A stretch of DNA of 64,000 nt. It comes from Klebsormidium nitens (lineage: Eukaryota > Streptophyta > Klebsormidiophyceae > Klebsormidiales > Klebsormidiaceae). The DNA lies in contig DF236975.1 in NCBI GenBank assembly GCA_000708835.1, forward strand, positions 273,575-337,574, written 5' to 3'. The notes beneath the pieces were generated by a model. It did not search any database, had not been told where the DNA came from, and was given only the letters and a program-made list of their open reading frames with translations. Position numbers and translations under genes: made by a program. Numbering within the stretch: the first letter of the stretch is position 1; each line of letters opens with the position of its first letter. Of the stretch, positions 12,533 through 24,500 are shown piece after piece.

Positions 12533-13700
12533 GAAGGCGTAGGCAGGTTCACATGGCTGAGTAACTCTCCTGGACTTTGTCTCACAGAGTTACGAGACTT
12601 CACCAGATTGCAAGTTTGCCCAGTCCTTTGTGCTCTGGAGCATTTCAAGCAAGCAATAACTCCACAGCTGTGGCCAGGGGCGCTTCATGACTTGTTGACG
12701 AAATAGGAACTCCACCTTGCAAAACTCACAAGCAGCTTCGGGGTCTCAAAATGCAACACTTGGTTCCACTTATGAGGAAGAGAGGGGCCTGGTGCATCAT
12801 AGGACTCACCTTTCAGAGATTTGTTTTCTTTGAATTGGGTTTGCCTGCAAATCTGCAAATGCCACACCCAACTTACAATCAACAAGAGATTTTAGCTAGC
12901 GCCCACCATGAGCATGGTCCAAACTTCATGCTTTTAGTGCCTGCCCTCCTTTAAGCACAGCGTTATGCAATTGCTTCTTGTAAGGTGGTCGTACTGTTCC
13001 TGGATACAATAATACCTGTGAAACAAATAATACCTGTGAAACACTGTGAAACACAACACCATGTACTGAGAACATCACAAACTTACGCAGAATCCATCTG
13101 AGTCTGACACGCCAACCAGGTGACCCGGACGCCACTCTCCTGATCACCAAGGTCACACGACGACCACCACTCATACATCACAACAGCTTTCAAATCAAAG
13201 AAGGCAACGATAGCTCACCACCACCTGGGACCTGGTTTTGCTTCTTGAGAATGCAGCATTGTTAGGTAGACTAGGTTTTGAGAGAGTATTTGATGACAGG
13301 ACTCGTGAATTGCAGCTCAGTGATTCAGGGCCAAGCAGTCTGGCGGAGACAGCGGCCATGATCCTGATCGATTGAGGATGGTGCAGAAACTCAGCTCAAA
13401 CAATCTTCCTCGTGCTCCTCATCGCTAACCTACTCGCATGCACCTCGAGGAACCACCTTACGCTAATGTCCTAAGGTAGCTGAATATCTGCGCCAGATTT
13501 CATGCAACACCTTAATCCTCTTCTGTGAATCCTGATCGAGCATTGTGCTGCGGCTTGCTGCCAATGCTGGGCTAGCTAGACAGCCGCACTGCGCAGCGCA
13601 GTGCGCACCTGAGGTTGCCAGCTGGCACCTGCCCGCTGTGCTGATTGGTCATGCAGGACCTCTTAGTTTGCGGATTATGCGGAGTGCTACTGTTGGTCAA
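12533..13700. other. Upstream region of c6A; no gene resolved
   Basis: This holds the presumed promoter side of the minus-strand c6A gene. Near 13010-13050 there is a short direct repeat (AATAATACCTGTGAAAC twice). I see no supported exons. Confidence 0.35.
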
Positions 13701-13727
13701 GGGGGGGGTCAATGAGCAGTAAATATT

Positions 13728-15106
13728 ACCCCCCACGTCGACGGGAGCCCTGTTCGCCCGATCGCCATCTCTGGCAACCGTGCATCCGGTCCGAAAATGG
13801 ATAAGATACGTACAGAGTCTGCAGAGCCAGCTCAGAGTCTCAGAGGCCTGCAGCTTGTCAATATAATAGCACATATCTCTCAATCGCTTGGTGCACCGAT
13901 GCAGTTTCATGTAAACGACCAGCTGATCATGCTTTGGACTCGCTTTTGATCCACAATCACTTAGTTTCAACCAAAATCTCACCAGCTATCTTGTTTCTCG
14001 ACATCTAACTAAGGCATCTTTGAGATTCGTCTTGGATTATGCGTCTAATGGACCGCGTCGACGATAAAGAAGTTGCATCTTCGAGGTGTAAACGTCCCTT
14101 TTGAGAACGCCAAGAAAGGCCTGCAAGTCTTACTACATTGAGCACAAATCAATTCCAAAGCTTCTTCAGATCATAGACAGCGCTGCGTTGCTTCATAAAA
14201 GAGTCAACGAAGCGCCACAAAAGTTGCAGATCAGTAGATTTTTCAAAGCACATATTTCAGCCGCCAAGTCATTTGACCACCAGAGTTGTATTTTAATGTT
14301 TTGGCAAGTGCCAGCTAATCTTCAATCAGGTGATCTCTAGGTCACACGTACGGAGGGATGCGCCGAATAGAAACCGAGTCAAATAGTAGTACAGCCGTCT
14401 CTGATCAATCAGAGCGATGTATACGCGTGCAGATTTGCAGATTCGAAGATGCAGATCGAATAGAACCAGTTCAATAAACAGGAGAACCGTTCTTCGCACA
14501 TGGTGCAAAAATGTCAGCGAAGTCGCCAATTCTTGCTCATCATAGTTGAGCACGTCTTCGTTGTTACAGGCTTCGATTCGAGTCTGACGACTTATCCAAG
14601 GCAAGACGACATAGGGGTCGACGTCATCGAGACTTGAGCTTTGGGAGGACAAGCTGTGGTCCTCGATCAGCTTACAGTCAGCCCTCGGGTTTGCATCAGT
14701 AGCTCAAAGCTAGCGGCACAATCTGATACGTGAGTCGACCTCAAGCTCTCTTATCTGAGTGGATCAGCCTTTCACTTAAAGTCAAATTAGCCGAAGACAA
14801 AGACAACAAGCGGATGCCAGATAACGGAAGGAGTCTCCTGGATGGCCCTGCAAGGCGCTCAGAAACGATCTATGACCCCGTGGTCATGATCGAAGCACGT
14901 CTTGATGGCCTAGACGTACGTGGAGAACAGTATGCTGACGTCAACGGCGGGTTATGAGATGAAGATGACTTGATGAAAGTGGTTCTATATTCTGAACATT
15001 CTACTGTCCCCGAGCTGACATCATCACAACTTTCTTGCTGCAAGATTCTTTCCATGAGCTGCTGTTCAGCTTGCAGCCCGCTGTGCCATCCATAGGTCAT
15101 CAGCAC
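13728..15106 (-). CDS. Unrecognised multi-exon gene, partly resolved
   Basis: Exon-like segments on the minus strand follow one another. 15106 to about 14926 starts MLMTYGWHSGLQAEQQ and ends at C|GTACGT (phase 1). About 14696-14500 is preceded by AG, fits phase 1 and reads DDVDPYVVLPWISRQ, then NYDEQELATSLTFLHHV. About 13924-13728 reads MCYYIDKLQASETLSWLCR and ends at a GTAATA donor. Amino-acid composition looks protein-like, but I recognise no family, and the joins after the second piece are not resolved. The first ATG faces the plus-strand gene at 15325 across about 220 bases, so a shared promoter is possible. Confidence 0.3.
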
Positions 15107-15324
15107 CGGGGTGAAGCGCCAGAGGGTTTTTACATTCAGGCCCCTGAGCAGGCGAATGACTAGCTAATCAAAGCAATTGGAGAGAAATAAGCCTCTGGGA
15201 GCTTGGAGCCTGGCTCTAGATCAGCAACGTAACACCGGCGCACACTTACTGGAACAAGAATGGCAGCTTGAGCAATGAATGGTTCTCGTGGTTCTAGAAT
15301 CTGCTCCTACGACTTTTCATCACC

Positions 15325-17215
15325 ATGGCAGGCTGGTGGAAGCCATTGGAGATCCTTGGGGTTGCAAGTTCTGAGAAGACGGCTGTCTTTCTCAGCAAGG
15401 TGAGCGTACAGGAGGCGATATGTTAGCTTCGAAGCTAACAGCAATGGCCACTGGACTGATCACTTAATATCCAAGCGCGCCCTGGGAATCAGCTTGAGAA
15501 TGTGATCTGTCAAGAGGCATTCTGACGGCCTGTGTCATGTTTCATTCTGCGGAGAATCTGCTGAGAGTTTGTGCAGACACGAATGAACGGCTTTCATGCA
15601 TGCATGCATCTTAAGCTTTATAGTGGCACTGCTTTGATTGCCTGGGGAGACTCATGAGATCCTAACGGAAAAAAAGAGGGAGTGAAGGTGTAAGAGAATA
15701 TATTTGAGATTCGGAGTACCTGAACTGCTGCGGGCTCATCAAGTCTGCGAAGGGAAAGACCAGGAGCCATTCAGCCAATCTCGATGGTTGCGCTTTGAAC
15801 CAGCTCGTTTTAAGTTAGTGAGATTTACTCTTCGTTCCTCTTGCAGGCTAGGTACGTCTTGGCGAGCGAAGAGTTTTTAGAGTTGCGTTCGCTTATGCAA
15901 CAGCATGCTTCGAATCAGGCTAACTTCCATGACCTCTTGATATCTGTGCGACGTGTCTGCCTCGGAAAGGATGTTCCGGAAAACGAGCGCAGGAAAGCAC
16001 TTTGGGCAGAGTTTCTGGGCATCATCACTCCAGCAGAGGCGAGGATGGCATTCCATCCAACCTGGGAGGTCCCCAAAATAGGTGATCTTCTTCCTTACAT
16101 ACCTCAAGGGACCCGCAGAAAAAGATCTAATGTGTGAAGCTGGATGGGAGTATAAGCACACGTTACTGAGTGGCCAGCTTCTATGTACATCTTTATCTAT
16201 CCAAGACATGCACTGAGGACTTCGATCTGAGAAGAGACATAGATTCTGGATCGGAAAGGGACAAGTAAGCTTCGTCAGCTTGCTGAGCAGAGCGACTGAT
16301 ACCGAAGGGGAAATTTCAATTCTTTGTTTTCGCAAAGGAGCACTGCAATCTTTAAGGGATTTTGAAGCAACTAAAGTTGAAGCAACTAAAGTTGAAGCAA
16401 CTAAAGTTGAGCATATCTGATTCTGGCAGGCATGGAAGATGTATCGCTCAAAGGGGACGTGTTCGAACTTCACCGACCGACATACTCGGGGCCGTGCGCC
16501 ACGGCAAGGGTCCCAGCTCGACTCTCAGATCTCCCTTCGAGCCCCGCACTACAAGCAAGGACCAGAACGCTTCTGGCCAAAGTGGATACCTCCCAGAGTC
16601 GAATCGCTAACGCTGTCGATCTCAAAGTCCCAGGGTGGGACTGTCCGTTTGTGCAGAGAGACTGGCAGCCGGACCTCGTAGTGCATGCAGCTTCGACAAG
16701 TCAGTTAGAGGCATCAACGTCTGCTATGATGAATGGGGGTCGTCTTCTGCAAGACGGACGGCAGATGCCCGTCGAGTTGACGGGCGCATCCGCCAGTGGT
16801 GACGTCGAGACAGCGGATACGGAAGCGCTGGGATGGTGGCCGCTCACCAGCCTCCCTCTCAGAACCGCTTTTGAGGTAAGTTCTAACTAATTTTTGCGCA
16901 TCTGAAAGGCCACAATGAAATAAGATAAAATAAACTGCTTCTGTTTGTTTACTTCGTGTGAGCGCCTACATGTAGCAGCTTCTGAAATTGCTGCAGTGGT
17001 GGCAACATTAGCAAAACTCTCTGCGTTTTGACTTCAGAGTTGAAACTTCGATCACGTTACGTTTACGACAGAAGGTGCGGCCAGTCGCGAACTACTTCCT
17101 AGCGCTCCCTGTCGGGACGAAGGAGATTCTCGCGGCCGCTTTTGAGTATATGACATCCGTCCTGATTGAAGTACATCCAAACATTTCGCAAGGGACGACT
17201 GAAGACGGACGTTAA
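15325..17215 (+). CDS. Unrecognised soluble protein, four exons
   Basis: Exons 15325-15399 (AAG|GTGAGC), 15847-16081 (after CTCTTGCAG), 16430-16875 (GAG|GTAAGT) and 17072-17215 (TAA) join with matching phases into about 299 residues. Exon 2 is helix-rich and contains FHDLLISVRRVCLG and ENERRKALWAEFLG. Exon 3 is low in recognisable motifs (VPGWDCPFVQRDWQP). Exon 4 reads VANYFLALPVGTKEILAAAF. Its second donor (ATAG|GTGATC) is weak. If exon 4 is skipped, exon 3 joins in frame to 17315-17788, giving a different C-terminus. I see no signal peptide or membrane segment and cannot name the family. Confidence 0.5.
16363..16411 (+). repeat. 15-bp tandem repeat, three copies
   Basis: GAAGCAACTAAAGTT is repeated three times without interruption, about 20 bases before the acceptor of exon 3 of the gene at 15325. 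It lies where the branch site and pyrimidine tract would be expected, so copy number could affect splicing. Confidence 0.8.
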
Positions 17216-17314
17216 GTGCTCGATTGACCTAGTTGGTCTCTCGAGCGATCTGTTGCCTCCTGAACCAGATTCTCAGTGTCGCTCAGCGAAAAGCTATGAT
17301 CGCTTCCTCTGCAG

Positions 17315-17788
17315 ATGATGAAGCTGGCGGCGGAAAGGGCGGCCTCGATAAGTGGCACCGTTGCATCTCCTCCAGTGTGGGACGAGTCAGTGGTCCGAGA
17401 GCACGGTGCAGATGAGCTGTCCTGCCCTCGGGCTAAAGAAACGGACGAAGGTTTAGGGACCCTGGAAGGTGCGCAGCAGGCGAGCTTGGTGCCGAGCGGC
17501 TTTTGGACGTCCACAGGCAGGGAGACAAAGATCGGTAACTCAACGGCCGCCACTCAGCTTCATCCGTTCTACACGGATACATCCTTGAGTCAAGCAAACG
17601 GAGAGGATGTCTGGGCAATCGAGCGGCCGCTACTTGCTGAGGATCAGCCGGCCATGTCTTCTTTCGTCTCGTCAGATGCTCTAACGCCTCATGAAGAAAT
17701 CAGAGAGGTCCAAGTCACGCACGCAAGTGACACGTACAGCAAGAGGAGGCGTTTACTTTACGAGAACTACGGCACCTTCTTCTTTTGA
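17315..17788 (+). CDS. Possible alternative terminal exon of the 15325 gene
   Basis: An open frame of 157 residues begins directly after a strong acceptor (CGCTTCCTCTGCAG, 17301-17314) and ends at TGA 17786-17788. It is in phase 0, matching exon 3 (donor 16875) but not the donor-like site in exon 4, which is phase 1. It is hydrophilic, rich in Ser, Thr and Glu, and ends with a basic patch (SKRRRLLYENYG). It could instead be an independent exon of an unseen gene. No family is recognised. Confidence 0.35.
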   Translation: MMKLAAERAASISGTVASPPVWDESVVREHGADELSCPRAKETDEGLGTLEGAQQASLVPSGFWTSTGRETKIGNSTAATQLHPFYTDTSLSQANGEDVWAIERPLLAEDQPAMSSFVSSDALTPHEEIREVQVTHASDTYSKRRRLLYENYGTFFF

Positions 17789-20650
17789 CCACTGTAAAGA
17801 TAGGGCATCTTGCATAGCATACCTGACGCAAACGCTAAGGTGAGACTCGCTCGGCAGGTCAAGGGACGGCTTCCATAGTTCTTCTGATTTTCGCAGTTGT
17901 AGTCAGCAGAGATAGAAATAAACTTAACTCAAGCCAAGGTCGCATGGTCTGATCACTAATAGGCCAGTAAAAAAGCAGGACCCTTAAAGATGCATGTGGA
18001 GTACAAAAGAGGTTGCGTGTGAAGTCGACTCTTGGAGCTTTCGCTGCAGGTGTCAGATGTGCAGGTTGGATCGATCAGAATGGGTTTGAGCTGAGTTTCG
18101 AGTTAAGCCATGCCGTTGCCGGACTGCGACGGCAAAGACAATAGCCATTGGTCTCATGCGAGGCACCCGCCCCGCAGTGGACGAGCTTCTCAATGAATTC
18201 AATCTGTATAGATGTTTCTTTTCAGAAGGCAATAAGAAGCTTTTTGCAATGACGGTCGAAAAGACTTATTGACCGGTCAATTATTAGTTCAGGGTAGCAT
18301 GATGCCAAAATGTCGGAGTGCAAGCAAGAAGCGCATAAAATTGCACTTGAATCTGAAGCCAACCCTTCTTCGAAACTGATGTAATCAGGTGGAGAGACGA
18401 CGAGCTCCCCATGAGCTCAGGCGGCCCTTGGGCTGGCTCGTCTGAGATCAAGTCCCTATCATCAACCCCCTGTCACGACTGCACCGGCCTGGCCAACGGG
18501 TGAACCACATGCAATTGAGCCGTAAGTATGATTAGTGATTGAGATCAGCAATCTTCGATGTATTATATGAGATCCTGATCCCTATTAATGGGCCGTTGTA
18601 GGCTACGGTGAGAGTAGCAAACGCGCCTGCGGGCCAATCATGATCATGATCATGCATGAGTTGGGGTTTCCTGGGGACCAATGAGTATTACGGTTGGATC
18701 AAGAGCTCGAAAAGGGATATCAAACACTTCGAAATGGTCAAAGTATCATGCCATGCGTAGCTCGATCCACGAAGTCGTCACTTTGACCCATTAACCGTAT
18801 CAGCTTATTTAAACTGGAACCGGCCTACACTCGTGAATTACTCTGGCAAAAAACAAGACGGATTCTTCAGAATAAAACGCTACGTCGCGACTGAGCAGTC
18901 AGAAATTCGAAAAAGCGGAAACTCTGGTTTGAGATGCGGGAAAAGCGCTCGGGTTGGGCTCGGGACCATGTCGACGGACTCCACTGGAACTCTGTGCTTC
19001 GGTTTGCTTAGGAACTAGTTTAGGGCAGGAAGGCGCCACACATCTGCCATGATTCACTCCGGCACTGTCATCGTCTCGAACAGATGGTGTCCGGCCAGTA
19101 GATCACAAGCTGAGCCTGCAAACTCACGGATGCGCGCACGCGCGGCCGGCCGCGTCAGCGACTACCATGCGCGCGCCGGGCCACGTGTGCAAAGTTGTAC
19201 AACCGTCGATGGACACCGATATACTCACGTGACCGGCGCGCAGCCGTCCGATGGGGAGAAGTTCAATGCGCGCGTGGAGAATGTATTTGCGTGTGTCCGA
19301 TGACCTCTGGCAGTGACACAGGAGGTTGAACGATCCGGACTTAGTATACTAGTAGTAGTACTATTACTAGGATTATGAGCCTGCAGGTCCAGGTGGAGGT
19401 CTAGTCCTAAGCCGAGGCTTGAGCAAACTCAAACTTTGAAACTTCAAAGAGTCAGGGCGATGCACCTTCATGCGGTGGACCGCCCTGGCAGTCCCAAGCA
19501 TGGGGCCCAAGGTACGTACGTATGTGGTACGTATCACATTATTCTGTAATACGCCTAGATGAGCATCTATATTGAGCTAGCCCTGATGCCCTATGATCCA
19601 AAAATAGCTGCAGGCTGCTCAGAGCTGCTACAGAAGTTTCAGTGCAAGTTGCAGAGCGAGGCGTCAGAGTTGATTCAGTGGCATTGCATGTAAGACAAGG
19701 CAGTCTTCGCTGTAGAGGGAGGTTTGGTAGGTTCGGGGGCCAGCCAGCTATACATAGTAATTGATTGAAGGGATGGCATTGCAGTTTGAAGGATTGAGCT
19801 CGCAAGCTCGTTGCAAAGAGATCGTGGGCTGTGCGGGCTAGCTTTGTGGTTTGCACCAAAGGCAGACGAAGTGAGTGAGCACCTGAAAAGAAAAGCTGAT
19901 AGGTCCAATTGGAAGTCCAAGCGTGGATCCTGGACAGGGTAATCCTCTCAATTTCTAGCGCGCAAGTTTTGCTGGCGATCAATCACCATTTGGTGGTTGA
20001 GCTGTGCAAATGCAAAGGGTCATTGCTGTCGATGCATTTGTTGTCGGGTCGAGACTAGCGGCACATCCAAGAGGTGAGCTCGCTGTTCGGCAATCAAGGC
20101 CTGACAGTCTGCGGAAAACAATGATGATACGTAGGTCCATAAAGGGCAAATCCGAGGGCCGTTGTGTAACGCAAGAGCTCGCGGACACACGCCATTCCCA
20201 CACCGTTATGGAAGGTCAGTGTAGAGCTAGCTAGCTGTTCGAGCATATGACCGAGTATCCCCTAAGCCTTTTGTTTGCTGTGAAATAATGTGCTGTCAAA
20301 TAATGGTTAAGCACTGGCTGCCGCCGTGTCTGGTTAATGTCTGTCTACCGAATGAACTAGTGGTCCTAGAAGATCCGGGCATAAGCTCGTAAGTCCAGCA
20401 ATGTAAGGATGCAAGACTTGATGTAACGGTAACCTTCCGCTGGTGCACTGTGTACCAACTGAACTTCGTTTTCTATATAATTGTCACACGTCTGTCCTGG
20501 TCAAGAGCTGCACAAATGAGAAGGCAATAAGTGCCTCTAGAAGCTCGACACATGAAGCGTCTGTATGCTCTTCTGGTAAACACTTCTGTGGCTTCTCTGT
20601 GCAAAAAGGTTGGATTTGTAGAACCGATATTTCTTTGATTGACCTTCTGA
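17789..20650. other. Largely non-coding; a few exon-like pieces
   Basis: I see no complete gene. ATGATC direct repeats form TGATCATGATCATG near 18642, and 19340-19372 is rich in CTAGTAGTA words. Between 19614 and 20075 on the plus strand there are splice-like pieces, such as 19614-19689 ending CAT|GTAAGA, a segment after CATTGCAG at 19785, and a segment near 20020 containing VIAVDAFVVGSRLAAHP. They do not assemble into one frame. Minus-strand open frames across the same DNA show no splice support. Confidence 0.35.
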
Positions 20651-20668
20651 GCCTATCCCTAGCTTGAT

Positions 20669-21016
20669 GTGACAATCACCAAGGTGGAGCTTCCATCAGA
20701 GACACGTTTTACGAACAGGTGGCATTCGGTAAAGACATGTAAGAAAAGAACTTGCCAAGGGTCTGCCACCTTCAGGAACCCTCCATTGATACCACCAGGC
20801 TTGTTACCAAGTATTCAAGATGCAGTCGTGATCGCCTGGATCGAAGCAAAGGCAGAAACAAGTCATCTGCATCACGCAAATTTCACTTCGCGATCTTGGA
20901 GCTCACTTGGATCATTGATCTCTGCAGATGAAGCTTCCAACTTTGGAGGCGAACTTGATGTGGTTACCACAGCAGGCGAGCCAGCCTCTGACCAGGGGCC
21001 AATGATGAATCGAGAG
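20669..21016 (+). CDS. Possible exon of an unrecognised gene
   Basis: A frame running into a good donor (CGAGA|GTGAGT at 21017) contains GLLPSIQDAVVIAWIEAKAE and SLISADEASNFGGELDVV. A candidate acceptor (CTGCCACCTTCAG) ends near 20775. The composition looks protein-like, but I found no partner exons with matching phase, and no family is recognised. Confidence 0.25.
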
Positions 21017-21526
21017 TGAGTCTTTTCGCTCTGCAACTCCCATATGAGTAGATCTTTACTGGTGGTGTGGAGAAGATTCCAGTTCTGAGACTGCAGCAGC
21101 TGATTGACCCGGGGCAGATCAGCTTGTGAAGAACGCCTTGCTGTTTGGAGAACTAATCCTGGTAATTCGTTTACAAAAGCTTGTCAGATTTGAGAGCACA
21201 GTTGCACTAACTCTGGCTTACCCGTCATCTGGTGCACAGATTAGGATGGGATGAAACCCATATCCTTCCTTCAAATCCTCTATATGTAGCAGGTGCATAA
21301 CACAGGAAGTTCTGGCAGCCAACCAGGATACATAATATTTCAGTCTTGGTTTATTGGACAGATAACCGGTATTTAACCTTCTGTTTACCGGCCAAGTCTG
21401 GTGATGGGACATATAACGTCGTTCTGACCAGCCCATAACATTCGAGGTTATCGGCAGAGTTTCTAAGCAATGCTGACGGTGTTAACTTGCAGGTCCGTGT
21501 TCAGGACGTCGTGCGTGCAATAGCAG

Positions 21527-24500
21527 ATGGGAGTAGGTGGAACCTCCCCTGTCAAGATGGCGCCACGTGTCAAAAGCAGAGCAGTCTGGACGAGGGTGGC
21601 TCTGTCGTTGGTGGTGCTTTCGTTGGGGGTAGCAGGTAAATCAAAGGCGCGAATTTGCTTCACAATCTGGGTCAAGCAGGTCCGCTTATTCTTGCTGTCA
21701 TCATTCAGAGCACCGGAAGATGCCACGGAACTTTTGATTCGTACGGGCTCTTACAAACACTATCTGTACAACTTGGAAAGGATTACACACTAGCATCTTT
21801 AAAGAAAGGGCATGCTTTAAGGGGACGACACTGTCTACGGAATCTGATCTGAACAGTAAAATGTCGACGTTCAAGTGACCGGAAGCTGCACAATCGAAGC
21901 GGACCAATTCGGATCCTCCTCGGAAGGTCTTACGCCGAGTCGATGCGACAATGAGCAAATCATGCTAGCTGCCCTTCGACATAGATAAAAGATAAGAGCT
22001 CCAAGAAGAGGCTTTTCCTTGATGACTTGCTATTCTTAGTATTGAAACTGAATTTAGAATATCTTGTCGATCCAGACGCACGTCTTATATTTCCACCCGA
22101 CTTCCCAAGTCCCCAAGGAACAGTGCGCCTGCCGACCGCGCTCGCGAACCCAATAGCCGTGGACTTCACCAAGCTGCCTCAGTATCCAAGGGCGGGCGTT
22201 ACCTTCTTCACATCAAGAGTGGCGGCGATTTTGCAAGGTGCGAGTACTTTTCAACTATGATCCTCGTGACCTCAACGGTCTGAGTGATGTTTCTACTGTA
22301 CTTCCTGAGTATTTCGGGCCTTTTGAACAAGTCTTCCTATTTCACCAGCATCAGAACGGCTTGTTTTTCTTTGTCGTCTCCCAGCCGAAATCAGCCGCCT
22401 GCGTTGTAAGCTGGTTTGCCCACCTCCCCCAAGTCGAGCAGATTTTTCCAACCCGTGATTCAGCCCCTTAATCTGGGCTCCCTTTCGCCCTACAGGCTCG
22501 GTCTCTGTCCAAGTTCCACCCCCGGGCATGAACGGTCAACCGCTCCAAAAGACCTCAGTCCAGTACACGATAACCGTTGGCTGGGACGTTCTCCAAGTCA
22601 CCATCGTAGCCGCCGACCAGCCGCTCTACCTGAACCAGCAGAAGATCCCCCCAGGGCAAAAGTCGAGCCCGGTTTACCTCGTCGGCCAAGTCACGATCCT
22701 CTCGGTCCTCGCAACCACCGCCCAAGACGTCGCTTTGCGGACGTACGTCATCTACGTTTACCGTCCGGGGGCTCCCCCCGGGCTGGAACTCCCCTCCGCT
22801 CCACCAGTAGGAACCGCGCCCGCTTCGGGGGGGTCTACCAGCCCCCCGGCGGTGATCATTCCTGGAGCCCCTTCCCCCCCAAAAACCCCCACAGGAACAC
22901 GAAAACCGCGGCCCCCCCGGACGTCCGCCCCCGTGTTTCCGCCCGGGGGATCCCCCTCTCCACCCTCGCAAGGGGCACAAACGCCCCCCTCGGCGAATAG
23001 CCCCCCGGGGGCGACCTCCGGTCCATCCAACCCGGTTCCAAACCCGGTCTCCACGCCTGGGGGATCCCCCTCCCCCGGAGCAAGTGCTCCGAACACTCCT
23101 TCTGGGGGTGTTCCGGGGGCAACGCAGAGTGGTCCGCCTGCTTCGGGGGGATCCCCGGGGGGCAGTGGGTCTAACGGCGGGAGCACACCAGCCCCAAGCA
23201 GCGGAGGGGGTTCGCCGCCAGGGGGCAGCACGGGTGGCCCCCCCGGTTCGGGGGGCAGCACTTCCGCCCCTGGTCCGAGCGTAAGCGGCCCCCCTGGATC
23301 TGCGTCGGGGGGCGGCACAAGCGGCCCCCCTGGAACTGGAGCGGGGGGCACGAACGCCCCCACAAGCACTGGTGGGGGGACCCCTGACTCTGGTAGTGGC
23401 ACCGGGGGGAGTCCTGGGACAGGGGGACAGGGCACGGGCAGCGGAAGCCCAACGCAAACCCCCGGAAGTGGAAGCGGAACCGGAAGCAGCAACGGGGGAA
23501 CTAACTCTCCAGGGGGGAGCGGTTCGAGCCCAGGGGGGGGCACGACGCCCTCTCCCTCCAGCCCGAGCAGTGGGGGAAGCCAAGCCCCCCCGGGGCTCAA
23601 GGACCCCCCGGAAACGGGAATGGCAGTGGAGGTAATGGGGGTTCTGGAAGTGGGGGGACTCCAAGCACCGGGGCGCCTGGCAGCGGTGGGGGGGGCGACG
23701 GTGGGAGTGGGGGAAGTACTGCGGCCCCGGGAGGTAACGGGGGGGCAGGCGGGACTGGAAGCCCCCCGCCCGAAGAAGGATCACCGACGCCGGCGGGAAG
23801 TCCCAACAGCCCAGGACAAGGTGAGTTTCGAGCAGCGGGATGAGTAGGGGCTGACCAGGTTCTGCTCACTGTTCACGTCTCTTGCTTGATTCGTGAGCGG
23901 AGAATTGGAAGCTCAGTGTCCGTTTGCTTGCAGTTTAGAACTGAATAGCCATGTTTAGAAACGATTCCGGTTTGAAGCAGCTTTAACGTGATTCGGGAGC
24001 CCGTCTTCAATCTCGGTTGACGGCCTGGTGTGCTCATGGTTACGCATTGAACACAAGCAATCAAGAAACAATTGCCTGGGCTGGATCGCTTTTCGAACAC
24101 AGCGGATCTCCCCAACTAAAACAATCAGTCGACTCCGCTCTCTTTGAGTCCCTTCGGCCCTTAGATTTGCTTGCCGGTTTTGGAGCCAATTTGAAAAGTT
24201 CGCGTGCTCGTTATTCTGGTAGCGAAGGGTGCTAGCGCTATTATGCCAAGCGCTGCTTAATAGGACGAATCCGAGAGGCAAACCTGCTTTGGGAGCTGGT
24301 CTGAACTCAAGGTGCTCTGCTTTCGGCTTCCTTCGTCTAACGAAAAACTAAGAATCCCAAGTATTTGAACCTTTGGGGTGTCACCCCAAAGCTTTCTCCA
24401 TCTTGTTGCATTTGGCGACCGTGCGGAGCGGCCAAAATTGTGCAACGTATTTGGCTTTCGTACGAACCGCATGGGAATCCAGCAACGCACTTTTCAGAAA

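Noticed and set aside
21492-21635. Alternative open frame after a CTTGCAG acceptor (VRVQDVVRAIADGSR) overlapping the first exon of the surface protein
   Set aside because: Its phase leads to an implausible frame in the next exons; the signal-peptide frame joins consistently to the cadherin-like domain.
22555-23784. 409-codon minus-strand frame, and similar ones at 22758-23600 and 25111-26058
   Set aside because: Antisense to the Gly/Pro/Ser repeat exons; GC-rich repeats lack stop codons on both strands.
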